A stretch of DNA of 64,000 nt from Burkholderiales bacterium (GCA_016191525.1 JACPOK010000033.1:434001-498000); one strand, 5' to 3'; shown: positions 38,979 to 48,764, counted from the first letter of the stretch. Notes: generated from the sequence alone by a model not told the origin. Numbers and translations are program-made.

Positions 38979-40421
38979 CTATGGATCCCGGATCAAGTCC
39001 GGGATGACAGCCGCCTCAAAATGTTGATCAATGAAATCGGCCAGGCCGTCGAACACGCTGTCCAGCGTAGGTGCGGCGGCGCCGAACAGCGCGTGCAGGA
39101 CCGCAGGGTCTTCGAACAGGCCGTGCAGGTACACACCCAGCACGTTGCCCTGCGCGTTCTGCCAGCCCAGGCCGCCGGGCAGCACGGGCGCCGTGGCCGC
39201 CATGCCCGCGTGCTGCGAAGTCTGGCCGTGGTGGATTTCGTAACCCCGCGCCGTCACGCCTGACAGCGCAGCCCACGGCCCCGCCAGCTCGCCGAAGGTG
39301 GCCTGCGTCCGCTTCACGGTTTTTTGCTCCTCGAACACGGTCACCAGTGGCAACAGGCCCAGGCCGGGTGCGTTGCCATCGATGCCATGGCTGTCGATCA
39401 GTGCCTCGCCCAGCATCTGCAGGCCGCCGCACACACCCAGCACCGCCCTGCCCTCGTTGGCGTGCTGTGCGATGGCGCGGTCCAGGCCCTGCGCACGCAG
39501 CCAGGCCAGGTCGCCGCTGGTGTGCTTGGAGCCGGGCAGGATGATCCAGTCGGCTCCAGCCAGTTGCGCGGGGGCGCGCGCCCACACCAGCCGCAGGCCG
39601 GGCACGTTCTTCAGCGGCTGGAATTCATCCAGGTTGCTCAGGCGCGGGTAGGCGACCACGGCGACCGTCTTCGTCACCGCGCCAGAAGCTGTGCTGCGGT
39701 CGTCAAAGACCCCGTCTTCTTCGGGCAACCCGTGGTGCCACCACATCGGCAGCGTGGCCACGGTCGGCACGCCGGTCAGCTCCTGCAGCATCTGCGGCGC
39801 CGGTGGCAGCAACGAGGCGTCGCCGCGAAAACGGTTGAGGACGAACCCGCGGACGAGGGCCTGGTCGGCCGGGTTCATCAGCGCCCAGGTGCCGTACAGG
39901 TGCGCGAATGCGCCGCCCCGGTCGATGTCCGTCACCAGCAGGCAGCGCGCGCCGGCGTGCCGGGCCACCCGCAGGTTGACAATGTCGCCGGCCATCAGGT
40001 TGATCTCCGCCGGGGAACCCGCGCCCTCGATCACCACCACGTCGTTCTCTTCGCGCAGTTCGTCCAGCGCTTTCGCGATCACCGGCCAGACGATCTCGCT
40101 GCGGCCGCGCCAGGGCGTCTGCGTCAGCTCTTCGCTCACCTGCCCCATCAGCACCACCTGGCTGTGCGTGTCGCGCTCGGGCTTGAGCAGCAGCGGGTTC
40201 ATGCGCACCTCGGGCACTGCACGCGCCGCCAGCGCCTGGAAGTACTGGGCGCTGCCGATCTCGCCACCGGCAACGACACGCGCGTTGTTGCTCATGTTCT
40301 GCGCCTTGAACGGCGCGACCTTCAGGCCCTGCCGCGCATACCAGCGGCACAGCGCCGTGGCCAGCCAGCTCTTGCCGGCGCCGCTGGTCGTGCCCAGCAC
40401 CATGACGCAGCGGGCCGTCAT
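38979..40421 (-). CDS. cobQ: Cobyric acid synthase
   Basis: VMVLGTTSGAGKSWLATALCRWYARQGLKVAPFKAQNMSNNARV; LGVCGGLQMLG glutaminase motif. Start set at ATG 40421. Confidence 0.95.
   Translation of the reverse strand: MTARCVMVLGTTSGAGKSWLATALCRWYARQGLKVAPFKAQNMSNNARVVAGGEIGSAQYFQALAARAVPEVRMNPLLLKPERDTHSQVVLMGQVSEELTQTPWRGRSEIVWPVIAKALDELREENDVVVIEGAGSPAEINLMAGDIVNLRVARHAGARCLLVTDIDRGGAFAHLYGTWALMNPADQALVRGFVLNRFRGDASLLPPAPQMLQELTGVPTVATLPMWWHHGLPEEDGVFDDRSTASGAVTKTVAVVAYPRLSNLDEFQPLKNVPGLRLVWARAPAQLAGADWIILPGSKHTSGDLAWLRAQGLDRAIAQHANEGRAVLGVCGGLQMLGEALIDSHGIDGNAPGLGLLPLVTVFEEQKTVKRTQATFGELAGPWAALSGVTARGYEIHHGQTSQHAGMAATAPVLPGGLGWQNAQGNVLGVYLHGLFEDPAVLHALFGAAAPTLDSVFDGLADFIDQHFEAAVIPDLIRDP
38981..39008. 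repeat. REP-like palindromic repeat
   Basis: ATGGATCCCGGATCAAGTCCGGGATGAC; same family as 17909-17962 and 19300-19369. Confidence 0.75.
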
Positions 40422-41365
40422 TCCCAGGACCGCAGCCAGACGATGGCCAGCGAAGCGAGTGACAGCAGCGCCAGCACCACGCGTGAAGCTACGGCCTGGG
40501 CCTGGCCGCCGTCCTCGCGCGCGGGTTCGCGCGCCAGTGCATTCAGCGCGTACACCCCGGGCTTGGCCAGCCGCACACCCAGCGCCAGCGCCATCGCGGC
40601 CATCGGCCAGCCGCTGTTGGGAGATGGCGTGCGCCGCGCCTCGCCGCGCAGCCGCGACCACGGCAGGCCGCCGGCGCAGCCGGCGATCAGCAGCGCGGTG
40701 AGCCGCGCCGGAATCCAGGACAGCGCGTCGTCCGCGCGGGCGGCGAACTTGCCGGCCCATTCCCACACACGCCCGCCCCGCTCGCCGCGGTAGCCCCACA
40801 TCGCGTCCGCCGTATTGGCAAAGCGGTAGAGCGCCGCACCCGGCAGCCCCAGCACCACAAACCAGAACACGGGCGCGACCACCGAATCATTCAGGTTCTC
40901 GGCGAGTGACTCGATGGCGCTCTCGCGCACCTGCGCCTCGGACAATTCGCTCACGTCGCGGCTGACCAGCATGGCCAGCCGCTCGCGCCCGGCCGGCAGC
41001 GATTCGGCCAGCGCGCGCTCCACCGCACCGGCCTCCTCGCGCAGCATGCGCCAGGCCAGCATGGGCTTGAGCGCGATGCCGATCAGCAGCGCGGCGGCCC
41101 ACTCCGGAAAATGCACCAGGCTCCACTGGAAGGCCCAGGCCGCCAGCAGCACCAGACCAGCGCCCGCCAGCCAGCCGAGCGCGCCGCCCAGGAATTCACG
41201 CAGCCAGCTGCCGGCCTGGCGCGGCGCCACGCGGCGCCCGGCCCACGCCAGATAGTGGCCCATCCACACCACCGGGTGCCAGCGCGCCACCGGCTCGCCG
41301 AACCAGCGGTCCAGGCAGAAGGCGAACAGCAGCGCGACGAGGGCCATCCAGGCAGTCATGTGCAC
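40418..41365 (-). CDS. cobD: Adenosylcobinamide-phosphate synthase
   Basis: FCLDRWFGEPVARWHPVVWMGHY...NLNDSVVAPVFWFVVLGLPGAALYRFANTADAMWGYR. Confidence 0.94.
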   Translation of the reverse strand: MHMTAWMALVALLFAFCLDRWFGEPVARWHPVVWMGHYLAWAGRRVAPRQAGSWLREFLGGALGWLAGAGLVLLAAWAFQWSLVHFPEWAAALLIGIALKPMLAWRMLREEAGAVERALAESLPAGRERLAMLVSRDVSELSEAQVRESAIESLAENLNDSVVAPVFWFVVLGLPGAALYRFANTADAMWGYRGERGGRVWEWAGKFAARADDALSWIPARLTALLIAGCAGGLPWSRLRGEARRTPSPNSGWPMAAMALALGVRLAKPGVYALNALAREPAREDGGQAQAVASRVVLALLSLASLAIVWLRSWE

Positions 41366-41384
41366 AGCTTAGGCGGAATGCCCA

Positions 41385-41954
41385 TCAGTCTTCAATCCCC
41401 CGTTGCGCGGGCACGCCGGCGTTGAAGGCGTGCTTGATCTTGGTCATCTCGGTCACCGTGTCGGCCAGCGCTATGATTTCGGGCGGGCAGCGGCGGCCGG
41501 TGATGGCCACATGCACCTCTTTGGGCCGCTGCTGCAGCGTGGCCAGCACGTCATCCAGCGGCAGCCAGCCGTAGATCAGCGGGTAGGTCAACTCGTCCAG
41601 CACCACCAGGAAGAATTCGCCGCCCAGGATGGAGGCCCTGGCCTTTTGCCAGCCGTCGCGCGCCAGTTGGGCCGAGTGCTCCAGGTCCTGGCTTTTCCAG
41701 CTGAAGCCGTCGCCCAACCCTTCGATGGGAATGCCGATCTGCTCGAACATGCGGTGCTCGCCGAAGCGGGCAGTGGGCACCTTCATGAACTGGTAGATCT
41801 TGACGGCCTTGCCGCGGCCGTGCGCGCGCAATGCGAGCCCGAAGGCGGCCGTGCTCTTGCCCTTGCCGTCGCCGGTGTTGACGATGACCAGGCCGCGGCG
41901 CTCGCCCTCGGGTTTTTCGTAGGGCTTGGCCGACGGCGGGGTTTCGATCTGCAT
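41385..41954 (-). CDS. cobO: Cob(I)yrinic acid a,c-diamide adenosyltransferase
   Basis: [28 protein letters not shown]...LDELTYPL...[19 protein letters not shown]. Confidence 0.95.
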   Translation of the reverse strand: MQIETPPSAKPYEKPEGERRGLVIVNTGDGKGKSTAAFGLALRAHGRGKAVKIYQFMKVPTARFGEHRMFEQIGIPIEGLGDGFSWKSQDLEHSAQLARDGWQKARASILGGEFFLVVLDELTYPLIYGWLPLDDVLATLQQRPKEVHVAITGRRCPPEIIALADTVTEMTKIKHAFNAGVPAQRGIED

Positions 41955-41966
41955 GGGTTTGTCCGT

Positions 41967-42743
41967 TCAGTTCGGCACGGCCAGCCACTGGCCAGCCAGG
42001 GATTGCACGCGGATGCGGCGTTGGAACACTTCTTCCAGCGCCCGGTGGGTGGCTTCGGCGCCGCACGGGCCCTGGTGCACGATGCGGCCGGCGTCCATCA
42101 CCACCATCTCGTCGGCCTGCAGCGCGAAAGAGATTTCGTGCAGCACGCTGACCACCGTCTTGCCGCCGGCCACCAGGGCGCGAGCGAGTTGAAGCCAGTC
42201 GGACTGGTGCGGCGGGTCCAGGTTGGCCAGCGGCTCGTCCATCAGCAGGACGCCGGCCTGCACCGCCAGCGCGCGCGCCAGCAGCACGCGCTGCCGCTCG
42301 CCGCCCGACAAGCTGCCCAGCAAACGGTCGCGCCAGTCCCAGGCCTGGGTGCTGCGCAGCGCCTGTTCCACCGCCACGCGGTCGGCGGCGCTGGGCGGGG
42401 CCAGCCAGGGCTGGTGCGGCAGGCGTCCCAGCATGGCGACGTCGTACACCGCGAGGTCGTCCGCCGCGCTTTCGTTCTGTCCCAGCCACGACATCTGGCG
42501 CGCGCGCTTGCGGGCCGCGATCGCACCCAGGGGCTTGCCGTGCAGCAGCACCTCGCCGTCATGTGGCAACAGGCCGGCCAGGGCGCGCAGCAGCGTGGAC
42601 TTGCCCGCGCCGTTGGGGCCGACGATGCTGGTCCAGCGGCCGGCGGGCAGCTGCAGCTCGATGCCGTGCAGGATTTCCTTCTTTTGGGAGGAGAAACCCA
42701 GTGCAGCCCGCACCGAACGTGCGTGGAGCGCTACAGTATTCAT
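41967..42743 (-). CDS. btuD: Cobalamin/iron-siderophore-type ABC transporter ATP-binding protein
   Basis: IVGPNGAGKSTLLRALAG, LSGGERQRVLLARALAVQ, LLMDEPLANLD; B12 operon context. Confidence 0.9.
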   Translation of the reverse strand: MNTVALHARSVRAALGFSSQKKEILHGIELQLPAGRWTSIVGPNGAGKSTLLRALAGLLPHDGEVLLHGKPLGAIAARKRARQMSWLGQNESAADDLAVYDVAMLGRLPHQPWLAPPSAADRVAVEQALRSTQAWDWRDRLLGSLSGGERQRVLLARALAVQAGVLLMDEPLANLDPPHQSDWLQLARALVAGGKTVVSVLHEISFALQADEMVVMDAGRIVHQGPCGAEATHRALEEVFQRRIRVQSLAGQWLAVPN

Positions 42744-43762
42744 AGCATCCCGCCTGCGCGGCCGCGCCGCCGGTGCATCAGCCACAGCAGGTAGCTGCCG
42801 CCCAGCACGGCGGTGAGCACGCCCACCGGCAACTCCTGCGGCGCGATGACCCAGCGCGCCAGCACGTCGGCCGCCATCAGCAGCAGGCCGCCCATCAGGG
42901 CGCTCAGCACCACCAAACGCCCGTGTGTGCTGGGCGCGATGGAGCGCACCAGGTGCGGGGCCGCCAGCCCGACGAACGCAATCAGCCCGGTCTGCGCCAC
43001 GGCCGCGCCGGTGGACAGGGCCAGCACCGCCACCAGCGCCGCACGCATCGCGGACAGCGGCAGGCCAAGGCTGGCGGCGGTGGACTCGCCCAGCGCCAGG
43101 CCATCCAGCACGCGGCCCAGGCTCCAGGCAATCGCCACCATGGGCGCCAGCACCGCGGCCATCACGAAGCAGGAAGCCCAGCCGACAAAGCCGGTGCTGC
43201 CCAGCATGAAGGCTTGCATGGCCTGCAGGATGTCGGGCACGGCCAGCGTTACCAGGTCGCGCGCCGCGCCCAGCACCACGCCCACGATCACGCCGGCCAG
43301 CAGCAGGCGCAGCGTGTGCAGCACGCCATTGGCCAGCATCAAGGTGAGCAGCACGCCAGCCACCGCGCCGGTAAAGGCCGCGCCGGTCAGGCCCAGGCGC
43401 ACCAGCACCGAGGTGGCGAACGGCGAAGCGCCGAACAGAGCCAGTGCCACTGCCACGCCGAGCGCCGCGCCCGAGGCGCTGCCCAGCAGGTAGGGGTCGG
43501 CCAGCGGGTTGCGAAACAGCCCCTGCGCCACCGCGCCGGCCAGCCCCAGCAGGCCGCCGGCCACCCACGCGCCCAGCGTGCGCGGCAGGCGGATGTCCCA
43601 GACGATCTGCCAGGCCACCGGGTCGTTGCGGGCACGCAGCACGCTTTCGAAACCGGTGCTGCCCACGCCCGCGCCCAGCAGCAGCATCCCCGCCGCGCCG
43701 GCCAGCAGCGCCGCGCCCAGCAGCCAGGCCGTGCGGTGCGAGGCGGTCGCCGCGCCGTTCAT
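42740..43762 (-). CDS. btuC: FecCD/BtuC-family ABC permease
   Basis: RLPRTLGAWVAGGLLGLAGAVAQGLFRNPLADPYLLGSASGA. Confidence 0.92.
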   Translation of the reverse strand: MNGAATASHRTAWLLGAALLAGAAGMLLLGAGVGSTGFESVLRARNDPVAWQIVWDIRLPRTLGAWVAGGLLGLAGAVAQGLFRNPLADPYLLGSASGAALGVAVALALFGASPFATSVLVRLGLTGAAFTGAVAGVLLTLMLANGVLHTLRLLLAGVIVGVVLGAARDLVTLAVPDILQAMQAFMLGSTGFVGWASCFVMAAVLAPMVAIAWSLGRVLDGLALGESTAASLGLPLSAMRAALVAVLALSTGAAVAQTGLIAFVGLAAPHLVRSIAPSTHGRLVVLSALMGGLLLMAADVLARWVIAPQELPVGVLTAVLGGSYLLWLMHRRRGRAGGML

Positions 43763-44622
43763 TTCTGCACGCCCAGGCCCTTGGCCAGGATGCAGCGGGC
43801 CATCAGGCGCGCGGCTTCGGCCATGCGCGGGCCGGGGCGCACCAGCACGTCGGCCTCGTCGGCGGTGAAGATGCACACCCGCCCCTCGCGCAGCGCGCGG
43901 ATGCCGGCCCAGCCCGGGCGCTGCTCCAGGCCCTGCGCATTGCGCTCGCTGACCATGATCAGGTCGGGGTTGGCGCGCACCACGTATTCGGGATTGAGCT
44001 TGGGGAACGGGCCCAGCTCGGGCGTGACGATGTTCTTCACGCCCAGGCGCAGCATGGTCTCGCCGATGAATGAAGTGGTGCCCGCGCCATACGGCCCGCG
44101 GTTCACCTCGAAATAGATGCGCGTGTTCTTCGCCTGCGCGGGCATCGACTGCGCCACGGCCGACACGCCCGCGTCGATGGCCCGCCAGATGCGCTGCGCG
44201 TCCGGCACTTCCAGCAGCGTGCCCAGCTTGCCCATCACGCGCTGCACGTCGGCCGAGCTGCGCGGCTCCAGCGCCAGCACCTTCAGCCCCAGCGCTTCCA
44301 GCCGCTGCGCGCCGCGCGACGAGGTGGCCATCAGCACCACGTCGGGCTTGAGCGCCACCACCGCCTCAATGTTGGGGTCGATGCCGCCGCCCACCTGCGG
44401 CAGGCCGCGCACGGCCTCGGGGAAATTGGAATAGCGGTCCACGCCGACCAGCCGCCTGCACTGGCCCAGCTCGCACACGGTTTCGGTCAGCGAGGGCAGC
44501 AGGCTCACGATGCGCTGCGGCGACTGCGCCAGCGTGACGGTGACGCCGCGGTCGTCCGTGACCTGCAGCGCCTGGGCTTGCGCGGCGAGCAGCGCCAGCA
44601 GCAGCAACAGGATTTGCTTCAT
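43759..44622 (-). CDS. btuF: Cobalamin-type ABC substrate-binding protein (BtuF-like)
   Basis: PQRIVSLLPSLTETVCELGQCRRLVGVDRYSNFP...GGGIDPNIEAVVALKPDVVL. Confidence 0.9.
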   Translation of the reverse strand: MKQILLLLLALLAAQAQALQVTDDRGVTVTLAQSPQRIVSLLPSLTETVCELGQCRRLVGVDRYSNFPEAVRGLPQVGGGIDPNIEAVVALKPDVVLMATSSRGAQRLEALGLKVLALEPRSSADVQRVMGKLGTLLEVPDAQRIWRAIDAGVSAVAQSMPAQAKNTRIYFEVNRGPYGAGTTSFIGETMLRLGVKNIVTPELGPFPKLNPEYVVRANPDLIMVSERNAQGLEQRPGWAGIRALREGRVCIFTADEADVLVRPGPRMAEAARLMARCILAKGLGVQK

Positions 44623-45209
44623 GCGCCGCCCTTGAGGAACAGCGGCAGGCCGGCGGCCATCAGCGTCACCCGCTCGCAGGCCTGCGCCGCCTGCTGGTTG
44701 AGCACACCCAGCGCATCGACGAAGGCGCGCGTCTCGCTGCCCAGCGGCACCACGCCCAGCCCGATCTCGTTGCTGACCAGCACCAGCGGGCCCGCCGATC
44801 GCGCGATTGCTCCTGAAATAATAGCGCCCCACGCACAGCTGGTACGCTCTGTGGGCCTTTTCCCCTCTGATGAACCGGTCGCGGGCATGAGCTGCGCGGT
44901 CAGCCACAGGGTGAGGCAGTCCACCACCAGCAGCGTTTCGGGCCGGCTGTGCTGCGCGATGGCGCCCGCCAGGTCCGCGTGCTCTTCTACCGTGGCCATG
45001 CCTGGCACGCGGTCGGCGCGGTCGCGCTGGTGGCGGGAGATGCGCTCGCGCATCTCCTCGTCCCAGGCCTGCGCCGTCGCGATGTAGGTGGCGCGGTGCA
45101 AAGCCGACTGCGCCAGCCAGGCAGCCGCCAGTGATTCGGCGCGCGCCGTCTTGCCGCTTTTCTGGCCGCCGAGGATCAGCTCGCTTTTCATGACGCGAAG
45201 TTCAGCCAT
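44619..45209 (-). CDS. cobU: Adenosylcobinamide kinase / adenosylcobinamide-phosphate guanylyltransferase with unusual central segment
   Basis: ELILGGQKSGKTARAESLA...YIATAQAWDEEMRERISRHQRDRA...LLVVDCLTLWL...LVLVSNEIGLGVVPL. Confidence 0.92.
   Translation of the reverse strand: MAELRVMKSELILGGQKSGKTARAESLAAAWLAQSALHRATYIATAQAWDEEMRERISRHQRDRADRVPGMATVEEHADLAGAIAQHSRPETLLVVDCLTLWLTAQLMPATGSSEGKRPTERTSCAWGAIISGAIARSAGPLVLVSNEIGLGVVPLGSETRAFVDALGVLNQQAAQACERVTLMAAGLPLFLKGGA
44808..44876. repeat. Interspersed repeat, copy 2, inside cobU
   Basis: Resembles 5954-6020; atypical in-frame segment TGSSEGKRPTERTSCAWGAIISGAI. Confidence 0.6.
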
Positions 45210-46014
45210 GGCCGCGGCTCCAGTTCATGACGATGCGATGCAATTGCTCAACGCCATCGGTCAGCGCGGCGGGGCCGGGCTGCAGGATATCGGCGGACTT
45301 GATCTCGAACAGCTGGCCGTCCTTCACCGCGTTCACGTTCTCCCAGCCCGGCCGCGCCGCGACCTTTTCGGCGCGGAATTTCTTGCCGCACCATGAGCCG
45401 ATGATGATGTCCGGGTTGCGCCGCACGATCTCCGCGCCATCGGCAATGATGCGGTCCTTGCCCATCGCCATCCGCGCGAGCTCGGGGAAGCAATCGTCGC
45501 CGCCCGCGATGCCCGTGAGCTGGCTCACCCAGCGGATCGCGCTGATGTGCGGCTCGTCCCATTCCTCGAAGAAAACTTTCGGCCGCCGCAGCAGCGCCTT
45601 CGCGGCCTGTTCGATTTCAAGCAGGCGCGCGCCCATGCCTTCCAGCAATTCCAGCCCGCGCTCGGCCTGGCCCACCATGGCCGCCACCTGGTACAGCATG
45701 GAAAAAATTTCGTCCACGCTCCGCTGGTTGAACACGGTGACCTGCACGCCCTTTTTGATCAGCTCGCTGGCGATGTTGGCTTGCAGATCGGAAAAGCCGA
45801 ACACGCAGTCGGGCGCGAGCGCGAGGATCTTGTCGATCTTCGCGCTCAGGAAGGCGCTCACCTTCGGCTTTTCCTCGCGCGCCCGGCGCGGGCGCACCGT
45901 GTAGCCCGAGATGCCGACGATGCGCGCCTCCTCACCCAGCAGGTACAGCCATTCGGTCGTCTCCTCGGTCAGGCAGACGATGCGTTGCGGTCCCAGGGTG
46001 AGCGCGGAAGCCAT
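45202..46014 (-). CDS. Second cobalamin-type substrate-binding protein
   Basis: PQRIVCLTEETTEWLYLLGEEARIVGISGYTVRPRRAREEKPKVSAF...DCVFGFSDLQANIASELIKKG. Confidence 0.85.
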   Translation of the reverse strand: MASALTLGPQRIVCLTEETTEWLYLLGEEARIVGISGYTVRPRRAREEKPKVSAFLSAKIDKILALAPDCVFGFSDLQANIASELIKKGVQVTVFNQRSVDEIFSMLYQVAAMVGQAERGLELLEGMGARLLEIEQAAKALLRRPKVFFEEWDEPHISAIRWVSQLTGIAGGDDCFPELARMAMGKDRIIADGAEIVRRNPDIIIGSWCGKKFRAEKVAARPGWENVNAVKDGQLFEIKSADILQPGPAALTDGVEQLHRIVMNWSRGHG

Positions 46015-46024
46015 GGCGTGATTT

Positions 46025-47830
46025 TCAGGGCTGCCAGCGCAGCGTGACAAACGCCGCGCGGCCGGGCTGGTTGTAGCCGCGCACCGTTTCGTACTGGCGG
46101 TCGGTCAGGTTGCGCAGGCTGGCCTGCAGCGTCCAGGCCTTGTCCAGCGCGTAGTCGGCATGCAGGTCCAGCGTGGTGTAGCCGGCGATGGGCAGCAGGT
46201 TGGCCGCGTCGTCGAAGCGCTTGCCCGAGTGCATCACCGTGCCGCCGAATTTCCAGGCGCCCATGGCGTAGTCGGCGCCCAGCGTGCCGGTCGTGCTGCT
46301 GCGGCGCGGCAGCTTCTTGCCGGTAACTTCGTTGCGCGGGTCCATGGCATCCAGCGAGGCGCGCAGGGTGAAGGCGCCGAAGCTGCCGTCGTAGCTGAGT
46401 GTCCAGCCATCGATGCGGGCCTTGGGCACATTCGCCGGCAGCGGCCCGCTGGGGATGAAGCCACGGATGCGGTTGTCGAAGCGCACCAGGTTGACGGTGT
46501 GGCCCGACTGGCTCCAGGTCAGGCCCAGATCGAAGTTGCCACCGCGCTCGGGCTGCAATGTGGGCGTGCCGAAAGCGGGGAAATACAGCTGGTTGAACGA
46601 AGGGGCCACGAAGCTCGTGCCGTATGACCAATGCCCGCGCCAGGCCTGGGAAAAGCGGAAGCCGTAGCCGGCAAATCCGGTGGTGCTGCTGCCGAACTGC
46701 GAGTTCCGGTCGCCTCGCAGGTTGAACTGCCAGCTGTGCCGGCCGGCCTCGCCGTTCACGCCGGCGAAGGCCGATGAAATCGTGCGGGCGGTGACGGTGT
46801 AGGCGGTGGAACCCGTCACCTTCTGGCGCAGCTGCTCCACGCCCAGCAAGGCCACGCCCACGGGGGTATCGACATCGTTCTGCCAGAACAGCTGGTCCTG
46901 CGTGGTGATGAAGTCGCTGGGCAGCGTGCCGCCCACCGTCACGTTGGAAGTGTCCTTGCTCTGCGAGGCCTGCAGCTGGGTCTTCCAGCCGGGCAGCACC
47001 TTGCCGCTGATGCCGGCGCGCAACGTCTGCGAGCGCACCTTGGCCTGGGTGTCGCGGCCGGGGCCGTCGTCGTAGTGGTTCACGCCGTCGGAGTACAGCG
47101 TGCCCGCGTCGACTTTCCAGTCAGGCGCCAGCTGCCAGCCGATGCTGCCGTTGAACGACTGCTGGTTGAACGGGTCGCGGTCGGGGTTGTAGTTGCCGAA
47201 CGGCACGTTGGGGTTGGTGGACGAAAAGCTTTTGTCGCGCAGCGCCTGTGCGCCCAGCGAATAGGTGAAGGCACCCTGCCCGCCGCTGGCGCCCGCGCCC
47301 AGCTGGCTGTACGACTGGCTGCCCGCCGAGGCCATGGCATAGGGGTGGAAGCCGTCCTTGCCCTTGCGCGTGAAGATCTGCACCACGCCGCCCACGCCGT
47401 CGCTGCCGTACAGCGACGAGCCCGGGCCCTTGAGAACCTCGATGCGCTCGATGGCTTCCAGCGGAATGTTTTCCCAGCTGGGCGTGCCGGCCGTGGCCGA
47501 GCCGTAGCGCACACCGTCGATCAGAAGGATGGTGTGGCGCGCCTCGGTGCCGCGGATGTTCAGGCTGCTCACCTTGCCGCGCCCGCCGTTGGAGCTGAAC
47601 TGCACGCCGGCGCTGCGCGCCAGGATTTCAGGCAGCGTGCGGCCGGCGAGTTTTTCGATGTCGGCGCGCTCGATGACGATCACTTCGCTGACCAGGCTGT
47701 CGGCCCGGGTCGGCGTGCGGGTGGCGGTGACCACGGTTTCCTTCAGGGCGGTCTGGGCCTGGGAAGGCAATGCACCAGCGAGCGCAAGGGCGAGCACGGA
47801 CAGGCGTGCGGGGGACACAGGGGTTTTCAT
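46025..47830 (-). CDS. btuB: TonB-dependent vitamin B12 receptor
   Basis: ETVVTATRTPTRADSLVSEVIVIERADIEKLAGRTLPEILARSAGVQF; plug/barrel architecture; downstream of B12 riboswitch. Confidence 0.93.
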   Translation of the reverse strand: MKTPVSPARLSVLALALAGALPSQAQTALKETVVTATRTPTRADSLVSEVIVIERADIEKLAGRTLPEILARSAGVQFSSNGGRGKVSSLNIRGTEARHTILLIDGVRYGSATAGTPSWENIPLEAIERIEVLKGPGSSLYGSDGVGGVVQIFTRKGKDGFHPYAMASAGSQSYSQLGAGASGGQGAFTYSLGAQALRDKSFSSTNPNVPFGNYNPDRDPFNQQSFNGSIGWQLAPDWKVDAGTLYSDGVNHYDDGPGRDTQAKVRSQTLRAGISGKVLPGWKTQLQASQSKDTSNVTVGGTLPSDFITTQDQLFWQNDVDTPVGVALLGVEQLRQKVTGSTAYTVTARTISSAFAGVNGEAGRHSWQFNLRGDRNSQFGSSTTGFAGYGFRFSQAWRGHWSYGTSFVAPSFNQLYFPAFGTPTLQPERGGNFDLGLTWSQSGHTVNLVRFDNRIRGFIPSGPLPANVPKARIDGWTLSYDGSFGAFTLRASLDAMDPRNEVTGKKLPRRSSTTGTLGADYAMGAWKFGGTVMHSGKRFDDAANLLPIAGYTTLDLHADYALDKAWTLQASLRNLTDRQYETVRGYNQPGRAAFVTLRWQP

Positions 47831-47924
47831 GGAATGCCAGCGGTTTCAGTGCCCGCACCGGCTTCCCCGCCAGTGCATTGGGCGTCACGGCTGCACACCT
47901 TTTTCCAAAGGCGTGCAGCCACCT

Positions 47925-48135
47925 TGTTGGCCGGTATCCGGGCTGGCGGAGACGGCTTCCATCGCCTTCCCAGGCGCGCTGTTTCAGGCGTTCCCAGTGG
48001 CTGCGTGATGAAAGCAGGACCCGGTGGGGTCCGTCCGCTTACCGTTGCGGGGGCAGCGCAGGTTAGGTCGGCCCTGTAAGGCTTTCCCTCCTGCTTCCCG
48101 TTGAACTGCGGCATGCGAACCACACCGCGAGCACC
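47925..48135 (-). ncRNA. Cobalamin riboswitch
   Basis: Minus strand contains GGGAAGCAGGAGGGAAAGCC ... GCTGCCCCCGCAACGGTAAG ... CAGCCACTGGGAA ... AGCCCGGATACCGGCC, the hallmark B12-element blocks, upstream of btuB. Ends approximate. Confidence 0.93.
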
Positions 48136-48189
48136 AACCCGCTTATTTTACGGTTGAAATTTGCCGCCAAACCCTACAATCGCTTTCGT

Positions 48190-48402
48190 ATGGCCAGTGC
48201 ACCCCAGATCGAACAGATTGCGGAACGCGTCGAGCGCCTGCTGGTGCGCTACGAGGAATTGCAGCGCACCAACACGCTGCTGGCCGAGCAGGTCGATGTG
48301 CTCACGCACGAACGCGACTCGCTCAAGTCCCGCCTCTCGGCCGCCCGCTCGCGCGTTGACGCGCTGCTGGAGCGCCTGCCCGACATCAAGAGCGCCGCGT
48401 AA
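48190..48402 (+). CDS. Small coiled-coil protein (ZapB/TIGR02449-like)
   Basis: QIAERVERLLVRYEELQRTNTLLAEQVDVLTHERDSLKSRLSAARSRVDALLERLP; directly upstream of zapA. Confidence 0.75.
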   Translation: MASAPQIEQIAERVERLLVRYEELQRTNTLLAEQVDVLTHERDSLKSRLSAARSRVDALLERLPDIKSAA

Positions 48403-48764
48403 TGGCCGCCGTCATGAAACAGCTCGAAGTGCAGATCATGGGCCAGAGCTACCTGCTGGGCTGCCCCGAGGGCGGCGACGGCCGGTTGCTGGAAGCGGTG
48501 GAGCGCGTGGATACCGCCATGTGCAAGATCCGCGACGCCGGCAAGGTGAAGGCGCGTGACCGCATCGCCGTGCTGGCCGCGCTGAACCTGGCGTTCGACG
48601 TGGCCGAGCGCAGCGTGCCGGTGATTCACGCGCCGGTTTTCGCCGCGGCGGACCCCACTTCGGCAGGCACCGCGGACGGCATGAGCCGCACCGACGACGT
48701 GCGCCTGGCCTCGCTCCTGGTGCGGCTGGACAGCGCGCTGGGCGACGACGGCCGCCTGCTCTAA
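48402..48764 (+). CDS. zapA: Cell division protein ZapA
   Basis: KQLEVQIMGQSYLLGCPEGGDGRLLEAVERVDTAMCKIRDAGKVKARDRIAVLAALNLAFDV. Confidence 0.92.
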   Translation: MAAVMKQLEVQIMGQSYLLGCPEGGDGRLLEAVERVDTAMCKIRDAGKVKARDRIAVLAALNLAFDVAERSVPVIHAPVFAAADPTSAGTADGMSRTDDVRLASLLVRLDSALGDDGRLL

